A stretch of DNA of 64,000 nucleotides from positions 2,952-66,951 of the forward strand of contig MJCC01000013.1 of NCBI GenBank assembly GCA_001766655.1, read 5' to 3'. The position numbers and the translations under genes were made by a program. The first letter of the stretch is position 1; every line of letters begins with the position of its first letter. The notes beneath the pieces are model-generated. The model was not told the DNA's origin and did no database searches. It saw only the letters and a list, made by a program, of their open reading frames with translations. This stretch comes from Phytomonas francai (lineage: Eukaryota > Euglenozoa > Kinetoplastea > Trypanosomatida > Trypanosomatidae). Positions 47,263 through 56,295 of this stretch are shown here, piece after piece.

Positions 47263-50200
47263 ATGCCTGATGCAATTGCATCTAGTAAATGGCCAACACT
47301 CGGTTCCAGCTCTGACGAGAACACTTATAAGGATACGGCAACATCCACATATGCCACTTACTTTTATCAGTGGATGAAGGTTAGTAACGATGGAGACAAG
47401 GCATGTGAACAGAAAATCTATAGCGGCACTACTACAAAGCAGGATAATACCACCACAGGCGACGCCATGGACGACGACAAATGCATTGAAAGAGATCAAC
47501 AAGTGTGTCAACTGAACTTTGCTCTTAGTACAGTCGGGCCATCCTTTACGGAAACTGTGACTTCAATTTGGGACAAAGCAACCCATGAAGAGTCTAGCAA
47601 TTGTCAAAATGAGACACAGTCATGGGAGGCGGCTGTTTTGCGCAGCTTTGAGTGGTTGTGTCAGGGCGTGCATGCAATAAATGGGATTAAGTTGAGTTTT
47701 CCGTCACAGCGACTTGTGCAGCACGCGCTTGAACACGTCCTTCTACGCGACGCGCCTGCATCCCAGGCAATGGTGGTTGGCAAGGGCTCAGAAGCGAACT
47801 CAACTCCTGCGTTTTCTCTGCCTCCCAGTTTGATGCCCTTGAGGTACAATCGTCAGGGAGCAGGCATCTTTCGTCCAGCGTTAGTGCTGTTGTTGTTCCA
47901 TCGACAGGCGGAGGTGCGTGTACGGGCACGTGAAGCTTTATTGACTTGTGTAAATCATGCTTTTACCTCTGCTCCTGATTCCCTTATTTCAGATACATCT
48001 TTTAAGCCTGAGGGAAAAATGTCACTAGAGTTGGAATCTTCTGGGGTGCCAATGTCTGCTGTAACACTAGGGGTGTCTCGGGATGATCGTCCGCAATTTT
48101 GTGCCAACAGAGACAACAGTGGTATCGGAAGCGGTAAGACAGACATCCCCACTCCACTGAGTCATGCGTCACAAAAACCATTTGATTCAACATGCGTGGA
48201 AAAAGCTTTGCTAGAGCACCGCTTTCAGACACTGTGGCGACTAAGCTTAGAATTGCTGTGTGTATTCAAGCACCTCACACAGGTTCGATTTATGCTTCTG
48301 CAGGGCAACCCCCACGTTTCTCCTCTTCTCCCTCCCCAGCTATCCCCTCACTCGTCAGAGATAACAAGGACAATGTCAGAGGGTGTCTATCATCTCTTTG
48401 TTATTTTGACTGTTCTGGATCAGCGCATTACCAAAATAGCCAACGGCAGGTCTGCCTTTTTGCAGAGATCTACTGGCAATCCCCCTTCGAAACTCCCTCA
48501 TCCCGTCGCAGTCCTGCTGCTGGGAGGCTCTATGAGTCTTGAATGGCTCTTCGGGGCTCATGAGGATCTTGTGAAGGGTATACCTTCTAGCTTTACATCC
48601 TTCCTGTTGCAGTGCATAACAGGCTATGACAGCAAAGCAAAGGAGGAGGAGATTTCCCGTTTGGTGCGTTTTAGAGCCATGCGAGATATTGTAGAAGGCC
48701 TCAACAATGGGCTTCGCCACGATCAAACTCTGCAGCCGAACTCCCTCGCCACACAGGTCAAAAAGGCGCTTGGCAAGGTAATAATCCACGCAATTTTGGA
48801 GTGCGCGCGAGTTTCAAGAGCGTCTTCGCTGCATTCCGTCCCACTTTCAGCAAGCAGGGAAGAGCTGGATTGGCGCGCAAAGCAGCTAAAGAGTTGTTGG
48901 TGGTTAGCAGGTGCCCTCGATTCACCTACCTCTTTCAATTCAAGAACAGTTGATGAGCCTGGTGCAAGATTTGGTGGCGGAGCTACCCCAGAGACTGCTA
49001 CGACGCCGCCTCAGCGAACATGTCTATATTGGCTTTTGGAACCTCTCCTGAAAAATGCCCACATACAGTGGCGTCTGGATGAGGTGGTGCTGGAGGCGCG
49101 AACGCCTCCGGCCGCCAATTCGTCCATCACAGCAAACAAGGACAAACCAACACAGCCTACAATGTTGGAGTGCACCGTCCACTCTTACTATTTGCTCTTC
49201 TACACACTAATCAAAGCGATGCCAGATGTTGTGGCCTCAACTTTTTTCCATAGTCTACTTGAAAAGTATGAACAGGTGGTAAATGCGTTAGCGGTCGGCG
49301 GTGTTCTTCGACACGGTAGCCCGAATGCTATTTATCTCTTTGAGTTCCTGTTTCATGCAGACCTGCTGTCCTTTAGTGACGCAGGTCGCATCTGGTTGTG
49401 GAATGAGCAGGCAGCCAATAGCTCACCAGCTTTTAAAAGAGTGCTAGGGGACGCGTGGACAAATTCGGCAAAAGTAACAAAAAAACAACAACCGTTGTTG
49501 TGCTTGCAGCGAGCATGGACAAACTACCCAGCTGTATTGAAACAACTTTTGAAAGATGACCATTTGAACAGATTCTCGCACGTGATGGTGCAGCTCATCG
49601 GTGTGCTACATGTCTTTGTGAATATCTCGGCGTCCATCTCACAGTATAGTCAATGGTTATTACTCCTTCCTGAGGACTCCAATTGGCCGCAGCCACTGGG
49701 AGCGGTTTTAAAAAATTTTCTCACCCAGCTCCTGGAATTTTTCGAGATGCATGCGCGAGGGATTAAGGAAAAGTGGGCTGCTGCTGACCCTTCCGCTGCA
49801 CTCTCCCGACTGCTCACCTCTGGTCTCGATATCCCGTGGCTGGTGAGCCGCTTGAAGTATGCTCAGAGCTCCCAACTGCAGCACCTTGCTGATCTACTCA
49901 ATAGTGTTTTCCTTGATAACCTTGGACCGACTGCGCGGCTGACCTTCACATCGGATGCCGCCCAATGGGTGTGGCAGGATGTGCTACTGCACCAGGAGCC
50001 CCTGATGGGGTTCGCGCACGGCGACTCTTGGCTCCAACTTCACATCCCGAGGGTGGACAATCTTGCAAGGCAGCAGGGTAAGCAGTGGTTGCGAGTCTTC
50101 ACCGCGTGCAATTGGTGCTCTATGCGAACGGAAAATAGGGATTGCAGTGCGTCATCCTCACCTACACTTTCTTGGAGTTGTACAGTGGCCTCGGTGTGGT

Positions 50201-53200
50201 GGATGGTCTCTCTGCTTGCAGATGTTGTGACCCTAGACACAGAAGAAAGAGTAGTATTTCTTAAACAAGTCGTTACGGAGTTACCGCAACCACCGTTTCT
50301 ATGTCTATCCCAGGATGCGGACAAGCTTTACGAGATTGTGAAGCACCTCTTTCTGTGCCTACTTGAAAAACATCTATCTTACCCACGAGTTGCTCTTCCC
50401 GGTGCGCTGCTGCATGTAGCAAGCATGCTTCCGAGCGGGAAAGCCGAGGCAGATGTCCGGTTGAGTAATGCAGCAAAGCGGCCCATGGTGGCCCTCCTGG
50501 ACCGATATCTGTTAAAAGAAGGCCGTCAAACACTAGATCGTTATTCACCTGAATGGCTCACCCGTATCATCCAATCCGCAACTTGTGCTATCAATGCGTC
50601 TCTGGTTGAAGAAGGTAAGTCTTTCGAACTTCTCGAGTGGCAAGAAAAGCAGTTGACAATCGTAGACGAGGAGAAGAAAGTTCAGGCTTCAAACGATGTA
50701 AAGATGCGGCAGCTGTCCGAGACAATGAGGGTGCAAGAAATTAACACGGCCCGTGGCTTGGCATTGTCCAAGACGCAAAACACGAACAGTAATATCCAAA
50801 GCATTGTTTCCAGCAGAAAAAGATCACGCAAGCCACCCTGGATGGAGGATGAGAGCGGCTCCGATTCCTCCTCTGTGATTAGTCTGGAGGGCCCCACCGT
50901 GCTCCCGCGTAGCTTGCCTATGGGAGAATCAAGGTCCTTGTTGGTAGCATTCAGACCGGCAGTGGAGCATGCAGACGCTTTTAAAAGTCGAACTTCATCC
51001 AGAAGCGCTGTTGGACCGGTACAATCAGCTCATCAGCGCCATCTTCAGGCTATAAATGATCACAAAGTACAAAAGCTGCGCTTCAGCGAATATGAGAACG
51101 AAATTGTGAAAGCGATGCAAGGCGTCGTTGGCCGCACAACAATTCTGAATCGTGAGCCTCGGGTGGATGACATCATTGGAAATGCAGCGCATTGCCTAGC
51201 GGAAAATGTACCAAAGTTGCCGGAAGCGTACGTGACCAGTACTGAAAGTGTAGACAAAAACGGGAAACCCGTCTCCAGCACATCTTTGTTATCTTCTGTA
51301 GCCCATCATGTAAGCCATCACACTGCTAGGTTGTATGTGTCTGGCTTTGTGCCGCACGTGGCGCTCGAGTTACGCTGCGGAATCGTTGCTGATGTGTATA
51401 AGTTTATGGATGATGCACCCAAGAGGGGGTATGTAAGCACTGCAAAGGATATCAGCAGCAGCAGAAGTCGGAATTGTGGTATAGATCGACCACAATGGTG
51501 TCGCCCGCAGGATGGCGCGCTTGAAGTGACACCGAATCTGAGAAAGACACTTTCACAGTTTCTTTCAGAGCGTTTCCCGCTCAGTAAGTGGGTAAACGAG
51601 GAGGCGGTGCCGGTGGTGCACGTTGGTGCCACTGAACCTGACCCGCTGGACCCTAGCAGGTTGAATTTCAACGTTACGATCACTACAGATTTAAGCAGCT
51701 CAAACAACGGTCAATTTGGTGATGACGATATAGTGCTTGTACTTTTGCCCCTAACAGTTGTATTTGCTGCGTGGTTGAAGCAGCGGCAGGCTCGTCACGG
51801 CGGTGAGGACACAGGGGATGAGGCCTGCATAAACAACGCAGATGAGGTTCTGAACTGCATTCCGGAGAGCTGGCGTATATTTGGTTGCTTTCCGCAGGTG
51901 TGCTATCTCCACGATGCCCAACCGGGGCAGCAGATGCTGCGACTGAGTTGCTACCCACAGCAAACTACACCAAAGAATGTGCAGGAGAGTTTGCATGGCA
52001 GTGCATTGCGTTCTACAAGGAGGCGTGAATTTCAAAGCTCAACAGAAGCAGGTAAATCGCTACCATCCGTAGCCAACACTTTACCCTTTGTGCACGCTCT
52101 GCGCTTGGGTTTCAAGAGTTCTAGTAATGTGTTGTACATAAAATGGATAGGCTCCATGAATCCTACAATCGCGACTGTACGTGCACTCTTTGGCATTTCC
52201 AAGACACACTTCGCGCCCACGCTGTACGATCCGCGAGGCATCTCTCTTGTCAGCCAGAACTACCGCCAATCAATGGAGCAGTACTTCTCCGAGCCAAATG
52301 TGACAAAAAGCATAGAAGACCGCTTGCTCATGCGACGGCTCCTCAATGACTCCCAGACAAAGGCAGTGGCAGCAGCCCTGCATGCGGTGCATCCGTCGTG
52401 GTGCGATGTAAACCCAACAGGAGCTAACGTCGGAAGGGGGGAGCACACAGCAGACGCAGCATACAAAATTTCTCAGCACAGGGGTGGTTTGGGTGTTCCG
52501 ATACCAGAGATTCACATCATTGAAGGGCCACCAGGTACCGGGAAAACCCATACAATATCGACGCTCATATTGAATCTCTTATACTACTTAACTCCTGGTA
52601 GCCGCATCTTGCTGTGTGGGCCGTCTAACACCGCAGTTGATGAAGCCCTTCTGCGCGTTCTGCGCCTCCAGAAGCTTTTATTCAATGATAAATACTGTGG
52701 GTTGCCGGCGAAAACGACAGCTTTTGTGGCAAACGCGGAGCTGCTACGCGTTGGTGTACGTCAGGGAGTATCCAAGGACGTCCTCATGCATCGGCCGGCC
52801 TTGTTTCTGGATGACAAAATCACTGAGATAAATGCGGAGTCTGTGTCCGAAAGAACGTCATCCCCCGCAGCACCTTTTCCTTTGGGGCGAACTCGTTTCG
52901 GTCGCAATGGTTCAGCACGTGACCAGATCATCGAAACCTCTCCTGTCATTTTCACAACCCTTGGCTCTATCCACCAACTTCAGCGGCTGAATTTGCGCTT
53001 CGATGCAGTCATTGTTGACGAGGTCTCTCAGGCCACGGAGCCCTCCATTTTGGCTGCTCTCATGTCCACAAAGGGTAGGTGTATCTTGGTTGGGGACTGG
53101 AAACAGCTACAGCCAACTGTCCTGCACCCAGACTCCGCGCGCTGCGGGCTACAGTACAGTCTGATGGAAAGGCTGCTTCGCAATGGTTACTCATCTCATC

Positions 53201-54381
53201 TCCTGTGCACCCAGTATCGCATGCACCCTGACATTTGTGCTTTTCCGAACCGCTACTTCTACGAGGGCAAGCTTCAAACTGACATATCGGTGTTGCAGCG
53301 TCAAGGTGAGGGGTGTGTTTCCCTATATGGGGAAAGCGAGAGAAATCGCCACGGGCCCAAAATAGCAGAGGCGTCTCTTCCCTGGTCTAGGAAAACGTTG
53401 GTACAAAAGCTGGGGTCAATCGCACGTTTAGCATTTGTTGACATACCAGATGGCGTGATGCAGCGGGGGCGTGGCAACTCTTGGCATAATAAACGCGAAG
53501 CTGTCGCTGTTGTGCGATTGATGCGCCAATTGCGAAACTACTTGGGGCTCACTATTGAGGAGTTCGCCGAGCACACTGGTATCATAACATATTATGTAGC
53601 ACAGCGGGATGCGATCATGCAGGTTCTAACCGCTGAGGAGCAGCGCAGCGGGATTCAAATAGCATCAGTAGACAGCTTTCAAGGTAAGGAAAAGGATATT
53701 ATCCTTATCAGCTGCGTGCGCGCCGATATCAATCCTAATGCATTTAGAAGGAAACAGAGAGGGCAAACCCCTCATGAAGGTGGGAGGTCTCCAAGAATTG
53801 ATGCATTAGAGCCCGAATCGCCGACTTATGCGTACGCGGGAGCGTTCTCGGGTGGACTTGGCTTCTTGAGAAATTGGCATCGCATCAACGTTTCACTGAC
53901 GCGCGCGAAGGAGTTGTGTATCGTCTTTGGTCACCGCAATACCCTCGAAGCGGCCGCGCAGAAGGATATGCAGGCAACAGAGGATAGTGCAGCGCACTGC
54001 GCAGTCAGCATTTCCGGCCACGAGAAAACTGGCGTGATGATGGGCAACCCATTACCAAGCAAGACCGCTGAAAACGTAACGAGGATGGACGAGGACCCGT
54101 TTGTCCTGAGTAAATTTATTCAGCACGTCAAACAACACGATGTTGGCCCGAGAAATAAAATAGGGAGAAAGTCTGGGGGCGACGGACGCGAGCGAGTCTT
54201 CACAAAGAATAGTGCTCTCTGCATTTCATCAGACAGCTCAGTAGAGCAGGAAGTCGAAGACGAGCTTCCCAGTGTCAAAAACAGTACTTCGACGTGTCAA
54301 GCAGTCTATATAACGTATGATGATAGAATACTCTTTATGCCGCACTTACAAAACAACAACAACGAACGACAAGGTCGCTAG
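47263..54381 (+). CDS. Sen1-like superfamily 1 RNA/DNA helicase
   Basis: It has 2372 residues from the ATG at 47,263 (an in-frame GTG lies two codons earlier). The C-terminal third is an SF1B helicase of the UPF1/SEN1/IGHMBP2 group. Motif I is GPPGTGKT from Gly1755, motif II is VDEVSQATEPS with Asp1919 and Glu1920, motif III is LVGDWKQLQPTV, then QYRMHP, motif V SVDSFQGKEKD, and motif VI NVSLTRAKELC. The first 1150 residues are helical and repeat-like, as in the Sen1 N-terminal domain that contacts RNA polymerase II. A Lys/Arg patch (SSRKRSRKPPW) near residue 1185 is a likely nuclear signal. Overall length is close to yeast Sen1 (2231). Sen1/senataxin resolves R-loops and promotes termination, relevant where transcription is polycistronic and base J marks termination sites. 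Confidence 0.93.
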   Translation: MPDAIASSKWPTLGSSSDENTYKDTATSTYATYFYQWMKVSNDGDKACEQKIYSGTTTKQDNTTTGDAMDDDKCIERDQQVCQLNFALSTVGPSFTETVTSIWDKATHEESSNCQNETQSWEAAVLRSFEWLCQGVHAINGIKLSFPSQRLVQHALEHVLLRDAPASQAMVVGKGSEANSTPAFSLPPSLMPLRYNRQGAGIFRPALVLLLFHRQAEVRVRAREALLTCVNHAFTSAPDSLISDTSFKPEGKMSLELESSGVPMSAVTLGVSRDDRPQFCANRDNSGIGSGKTDIPTPLSHASQKPFDSTCVEKALLEHRFQTLWRLSLELLCVFKHLTQVRFMLLQGNPHVSPLLPPQLSPHSSEITRTMSEGVYHLFVILTVLDQRITKIANGRSAFLQRSTGNPPSKLPHPVAVLLLGGSMSLEWLFGAHEDLVKGIPSSFTSFLLQCITGYDSKAKEEEISRLVRFRAMRDIVEGLNNGLRHDQTLQPNSLATQVKKALGKVIIHAILECARVSRASSLHSVPLSASREELDWRAKQLKSCWWLAGALDSPTSFNSRTVDEPGARFGGGATPETATTPPQRTCLYWLLEPLLKNAHIQWRLDEVVLEARTPPAANSSITANKDKPTQPTMLECTVHSYYLLFYTLIKAMPDVVASTFFHSLLEKYEQVVNALAVGGVLRHGSPNAIYLFEFLFHADLLSFSDAGRIWLWNEQAANSSPAFKRVLGDAWTNSAKVTKKQQPLLCLQRAWTNYPAVLKQLLKDDHLNRFSHVMVQLIGVLHVFVNISASISQYSQWLLLLPEDSNWPQPLGAVLKNFLTQLLEFFEMHARGIKEKWAAADPSAALSRLLTSGLDIPWLVSRLKYAQSSQLQHLADLLNSVFLDNLGPTARLTFTSDAAQWVWQDVLLHQEPLMGFAHGDSWLQLHIPRVDNLARQQGKQWLRVFTACNWCSMRTENRDCSASSSPTLSWSCTVASVWWMVSLLADVVTLDTEERVVFLKQVVTELPQPPFLCLSQDADKLYEIVKHLFLCLLEKHLSYPRVALPGALLHVASMLPSGKAEADVRLSNAAKRPMVALLDRYLLKEGRQTLDRYSPEWLTRIIQSATCAINASLVEEGKSFELLEWQEKQLTIVDEEKKVQASNDVKMRQLSETMRVQEINTARGLALSKTQNTNSNIQSIVSSRKRSRKPPWMEDESGSDSSSVISLEGPTVLPRSLPMGESRSLLVAFRPAVEHADAFKSRTSSRSAVGPVQSAHQRHLQAINDHKVQKLRFSEYENEIVKAMQGVVGRTTILNREPRVDDIIGNAAHCLAENVPKLPEAYVTSTESVDKNGKPVSSTSLLSSVAHHVSHHTARLYVSGFVPHVALELRCGIVADVYKFMDDAPKRGYVSTAKDISSSRSRNCGIDRPQWCRPQDGALEVTPNLRKTLSQFLSERFPLSKWVNEEAVPVVHVGATEPDPLDPSRLNFNVTITTDLSSSNNGQFGDDDIVLVLLPLTVVFAAWLKQRQARHGGEDTGDEACINNADEVLNCIPESWRIFGCFPQVCYLHDAQPGQQMLRLSCYPQQTTPKNVQESLHGSALRSTRRREFQSSTEAGKSLPSVANTLPFVHALRLGFKSSSNVLYIKWIGSMNPTIATVRALFGISKTHFAPTLYDPRGISLVSQNYRQSMEQYFSEPNVTKSIEDRLLMRRLLNDSQTKAVAAALHAVHPSWCDVNPTGANVGRGEHTADAAYKISQHRGGLGVPIPEIHIIEGPPGTGKTHTISTLILNLLYYLTPGSRILLCGPSNTAVDEALLRVLRLQKLLFNDKYCGLPAKTTAFVANAELLRVGVRQGVSKDVLMHRPALFLDDKITEINAESVSERTSSPAAPFPLGRTRFGRNGSARDQIIETSPVIFTTLGSIHQLQRLNLRFDAVIVDEVSQATEPSILAALMSTKGRCILVGDWKQLQPTVLHPDSARCGLQYSLMERLLRNGYSSHLLCTQYRMHPDICAFPNRYFYEGKLQTDISVLQRQGEGCVSLYGESERNRHGPKIAEASLPWSRKTLVQKLGSIARLAFVDIPDGVMQRGRGNSWHNKREAVAVVRLMRQLRNYLGLTIEEFAEHTGIITYYVAQRDAIMQVLTAEEQRSGIQIASVDSFQGKEKDIILISCVRADINPNAFRRKQRGQTPHEGGRSPRIDALEPESPTYAYAGAFSGGLGFLRNWHRINVSLTRAKELCIVFGHRNTLEAAAQKDMQATEDSAAHCAVSISGHEKTGVMMGNPLPSKTAENVTRMDEDPFVLSKFIQHVKQHDVGPRNKIGRKSGGDGRERVFTKNSALCISSDSSVEQEVEDELPSVKNSTSTCQAVYITYDDRILFMPHLQNNNNERQGR

Positions 54382-54753
54382 CTGTCAAAAACTATGGATA
54401 CAACCAGATGCTATTCAGAAAATATTGTTATCAATAAGAAAGGAACTGACATTTTAAAGGGCAGAATAATACAAATGGAATCTTTTCTCATCAAATTAAA
54501 GAATATCCAAACAGTAACCTTCGCATATATATTTGATGCTAATTTTCTTTTCTTGATGATGGGCAAGGGATGCGGACAAAATATTCTTTCTCAATGACAA
54601 AAAGATGTACCTTTCATTGGAATGAGTTAACGAGAGTTGTGGGCAGGCTGATAAAGGACTCAATTTTCGGCAGCCCCGGAAAAATCTTTATGCATTGTTA
54701 ATGTATTAAGTTTCTTCCTTTTATTCTGAATTCAAAGTAAATAAAGATAAGCT
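54382..54753. other. Untranslated spacer
   Basis: AT-rich. A 67-codon ATG frame begins at 54,394, just after the helicase stop, but is low-complexity and not convincing. Confidence 0.5.
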
Positions 54754-56022
54754 ATGAGCCGCTCAGCCCCTGACACACCTCTGCAAACGGTAGACGATGT
54801 GTTGCAGTGCCTCAAAAGCCACTGGCAGGCAAACAGAGGCGATCTCGTTTTTAGTGCCAATTCTCCCACTGAGGCTTACGAGAGCTTACAGAAGCACTGC
54901 CTTGGTCTGAGCCCTCTCCCAATCCAAGACCTACTGCCAGAGCATCATCGTATTCAGTTTTCCATCCGTGGGCAACGTTTTGAAATGCCACAAAGCATTG
55001 CTCTTAGGCATTTTCTTTTATTCTTTTTATTCTTCTGGCTTCCCTTGAAAAAAGGGGGTTCGCCCGACACGGATGCGGACAATGCGAGTGGCATTTCATT
55101 CACGGCAGAGGGAAGGGCAGAGCGCACCTGTAGCTTGGTCGCGCAGCTCGTGAGCTCGGACGGGAGTGGGACATCAGTCGCTTCCCTACTTTTATGTACA
55201 GATCAGCTCACTAGGGTGCTGACACGGCACTATGAAGAGACGGTCTCGCCCTGCCTTGTGAAGATCTTGGAGCTTCTCTGCCATGATAACCAGAAGAAGA
55301 ATGTCAGGGATCTGAATAACGGCCACAGCAGTGCTGTGCAAGGGTCTAACATTGAAAATGTTGAATCGCTGCCACCGATTCCGATGGTCAAGGTCGTATC
55401 ATGGGATGGTGCCACGCAGCAGTGGCGTTTTGTATTTTTGAACCGAATGCCTGACGAGGTTGGAGGGGCTGAGCAGGAGGAGCTGAGCCTCTGCCAGGGG
55501 TGTAAAAGCTGCCCCTCAGTGAGCCGTAGCGGTGGCAAGGCTGTGGCTGGTGAAACGTCGGTGCGCCTGATCGCGAACGAGAATCCTTTATTGTTACTGC
55601 AGCCTCACTATGTGGGTACTATTCTAGTCTATGTTCGGCGGCTGAACCAAGCTTTGGCCGGGCTTGCAAGTGGTAAAAAGACGAAGAGATGGCCTGCGCT
55701 AGCCATCCGCTGGGATGAGTTCGATTACGATCAGCAGCTGTGTGTCTCGCAGGTGGTGCGCGCGCTTGGGGTGATACCCCTCCTCGCGACTCACAGTGCC
55801 CCCAACGCATCGATCACGACATCCCAATACCTGGCAGAAAATGCGGAAGCCCACACTGCCAGTGGGGACGAGTGCGGCACCAGCCCACCGGGTGGGCTGG
55901 ACTCCGTATCACAGTTAGAAACAGGTACTAAGGCTACCTTAGAGTCTGAGGAAGATTGGATACGACAAGGGTGTGCTCAATGTGGCATTAGCGGACATTC
56001 TACAGTTGATTGTCCCTACTGA
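54754..56022 (+). CDS. Protein with C-terminal CCHC zinc knuckle
   Basis: It has 422 residues. The only recognised element is at the very end: CAQCGISGHSTVDC, a CCHC zinc knuckle (C-x2-C-x4-H-x4-C, Cys407, Cys410, His415, Cys420) that usually binds single-stranded RNA or DNA. A hydrophobic stretch at about 84-100 (IALRHFLLFFLFFWLPL) could be a membrane helix or a buried core helix. Two CxxC-type pairs (CQGCKSC near 250) might bind a second zinc. The remainder is polar with low-complexity inserts (Ser/Gly/Asp near 105-135). No family is recognised. An RNA-related role is inferred from the knuckle. Confidence 0.8.
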   Translation: MSRSAPDTPLQTVDDVLQCLKSHWQANRGDLVFSANSPTEAYESLQKHCLGLSPLPIQDLLPEHHRIQFSIRGQRFEMPQSIALRHFLLFFLFFWLPLKKGGSPDTDADNASGISFTAEGRAERTCSLVAQLVSSDGSGTSVASLLLCTDQLTRVLTRHYEETVSPCLVKILELLCHDNQKKNVRDLNNGHSSAVQGSNIENVESLPPIPMVKVVSWDGATQQWRFVFLNRMPDEVGGAEQEELSLCQGCKSCPSVSRSGGKAVAGETSVRLIANENPLLLLQPHYVGTILVYVRRLNQALAGLASGKKTKRWPALAIRWDEFDYDQQLCVSQVVRALGVIPLLATHSAPNASITTSQYLAENAEAHTASGDECGTSPPGGLDSVSQLETGTKATLESEEDWIRQGCAQCGISGHSTVDCPY

Positions 56023-56023
56023 T

Positions 56024-56043
56024 ATATATCGATATCGATATAT
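56024..56043. repeat. 20-base perfect palindrome at a stop codon
   Basis: ATATATCGATATCGATATAT begins two bases after the TGA of the zinc-knuckle gene. In RNA it could form a short AU-rich hairpin. Confidence 0.85.
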
Positions 56044-56295
56044 GTGCGTGTATTTATTTATTTATAAAACTCGCCTAAACAATTAAACAAGATGAGCATC
56101 GCCATGTTTACAAATGCATATGCATGGAGAATTTGCGCTATATCTACTTTTCCTTTCCCTGAAAATATTACCCCTCCCCCCCCCTTAGACTCGTGTGTGC
56201 TTCCGAAACGTCGTTGTGTGACAAGCTCTACCAAGTCTTTGATATTTCATATTTGAAGGGGACTCTTAGTTTTCTACTTTAAAATTAAATATCTA

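Noticed and set aside
54394..54597. 67-codon ATG frame after the Sen1-like gene
   Set aside because: Low-complexity, no domain, no convincing acceptor; probably 3' UTR.
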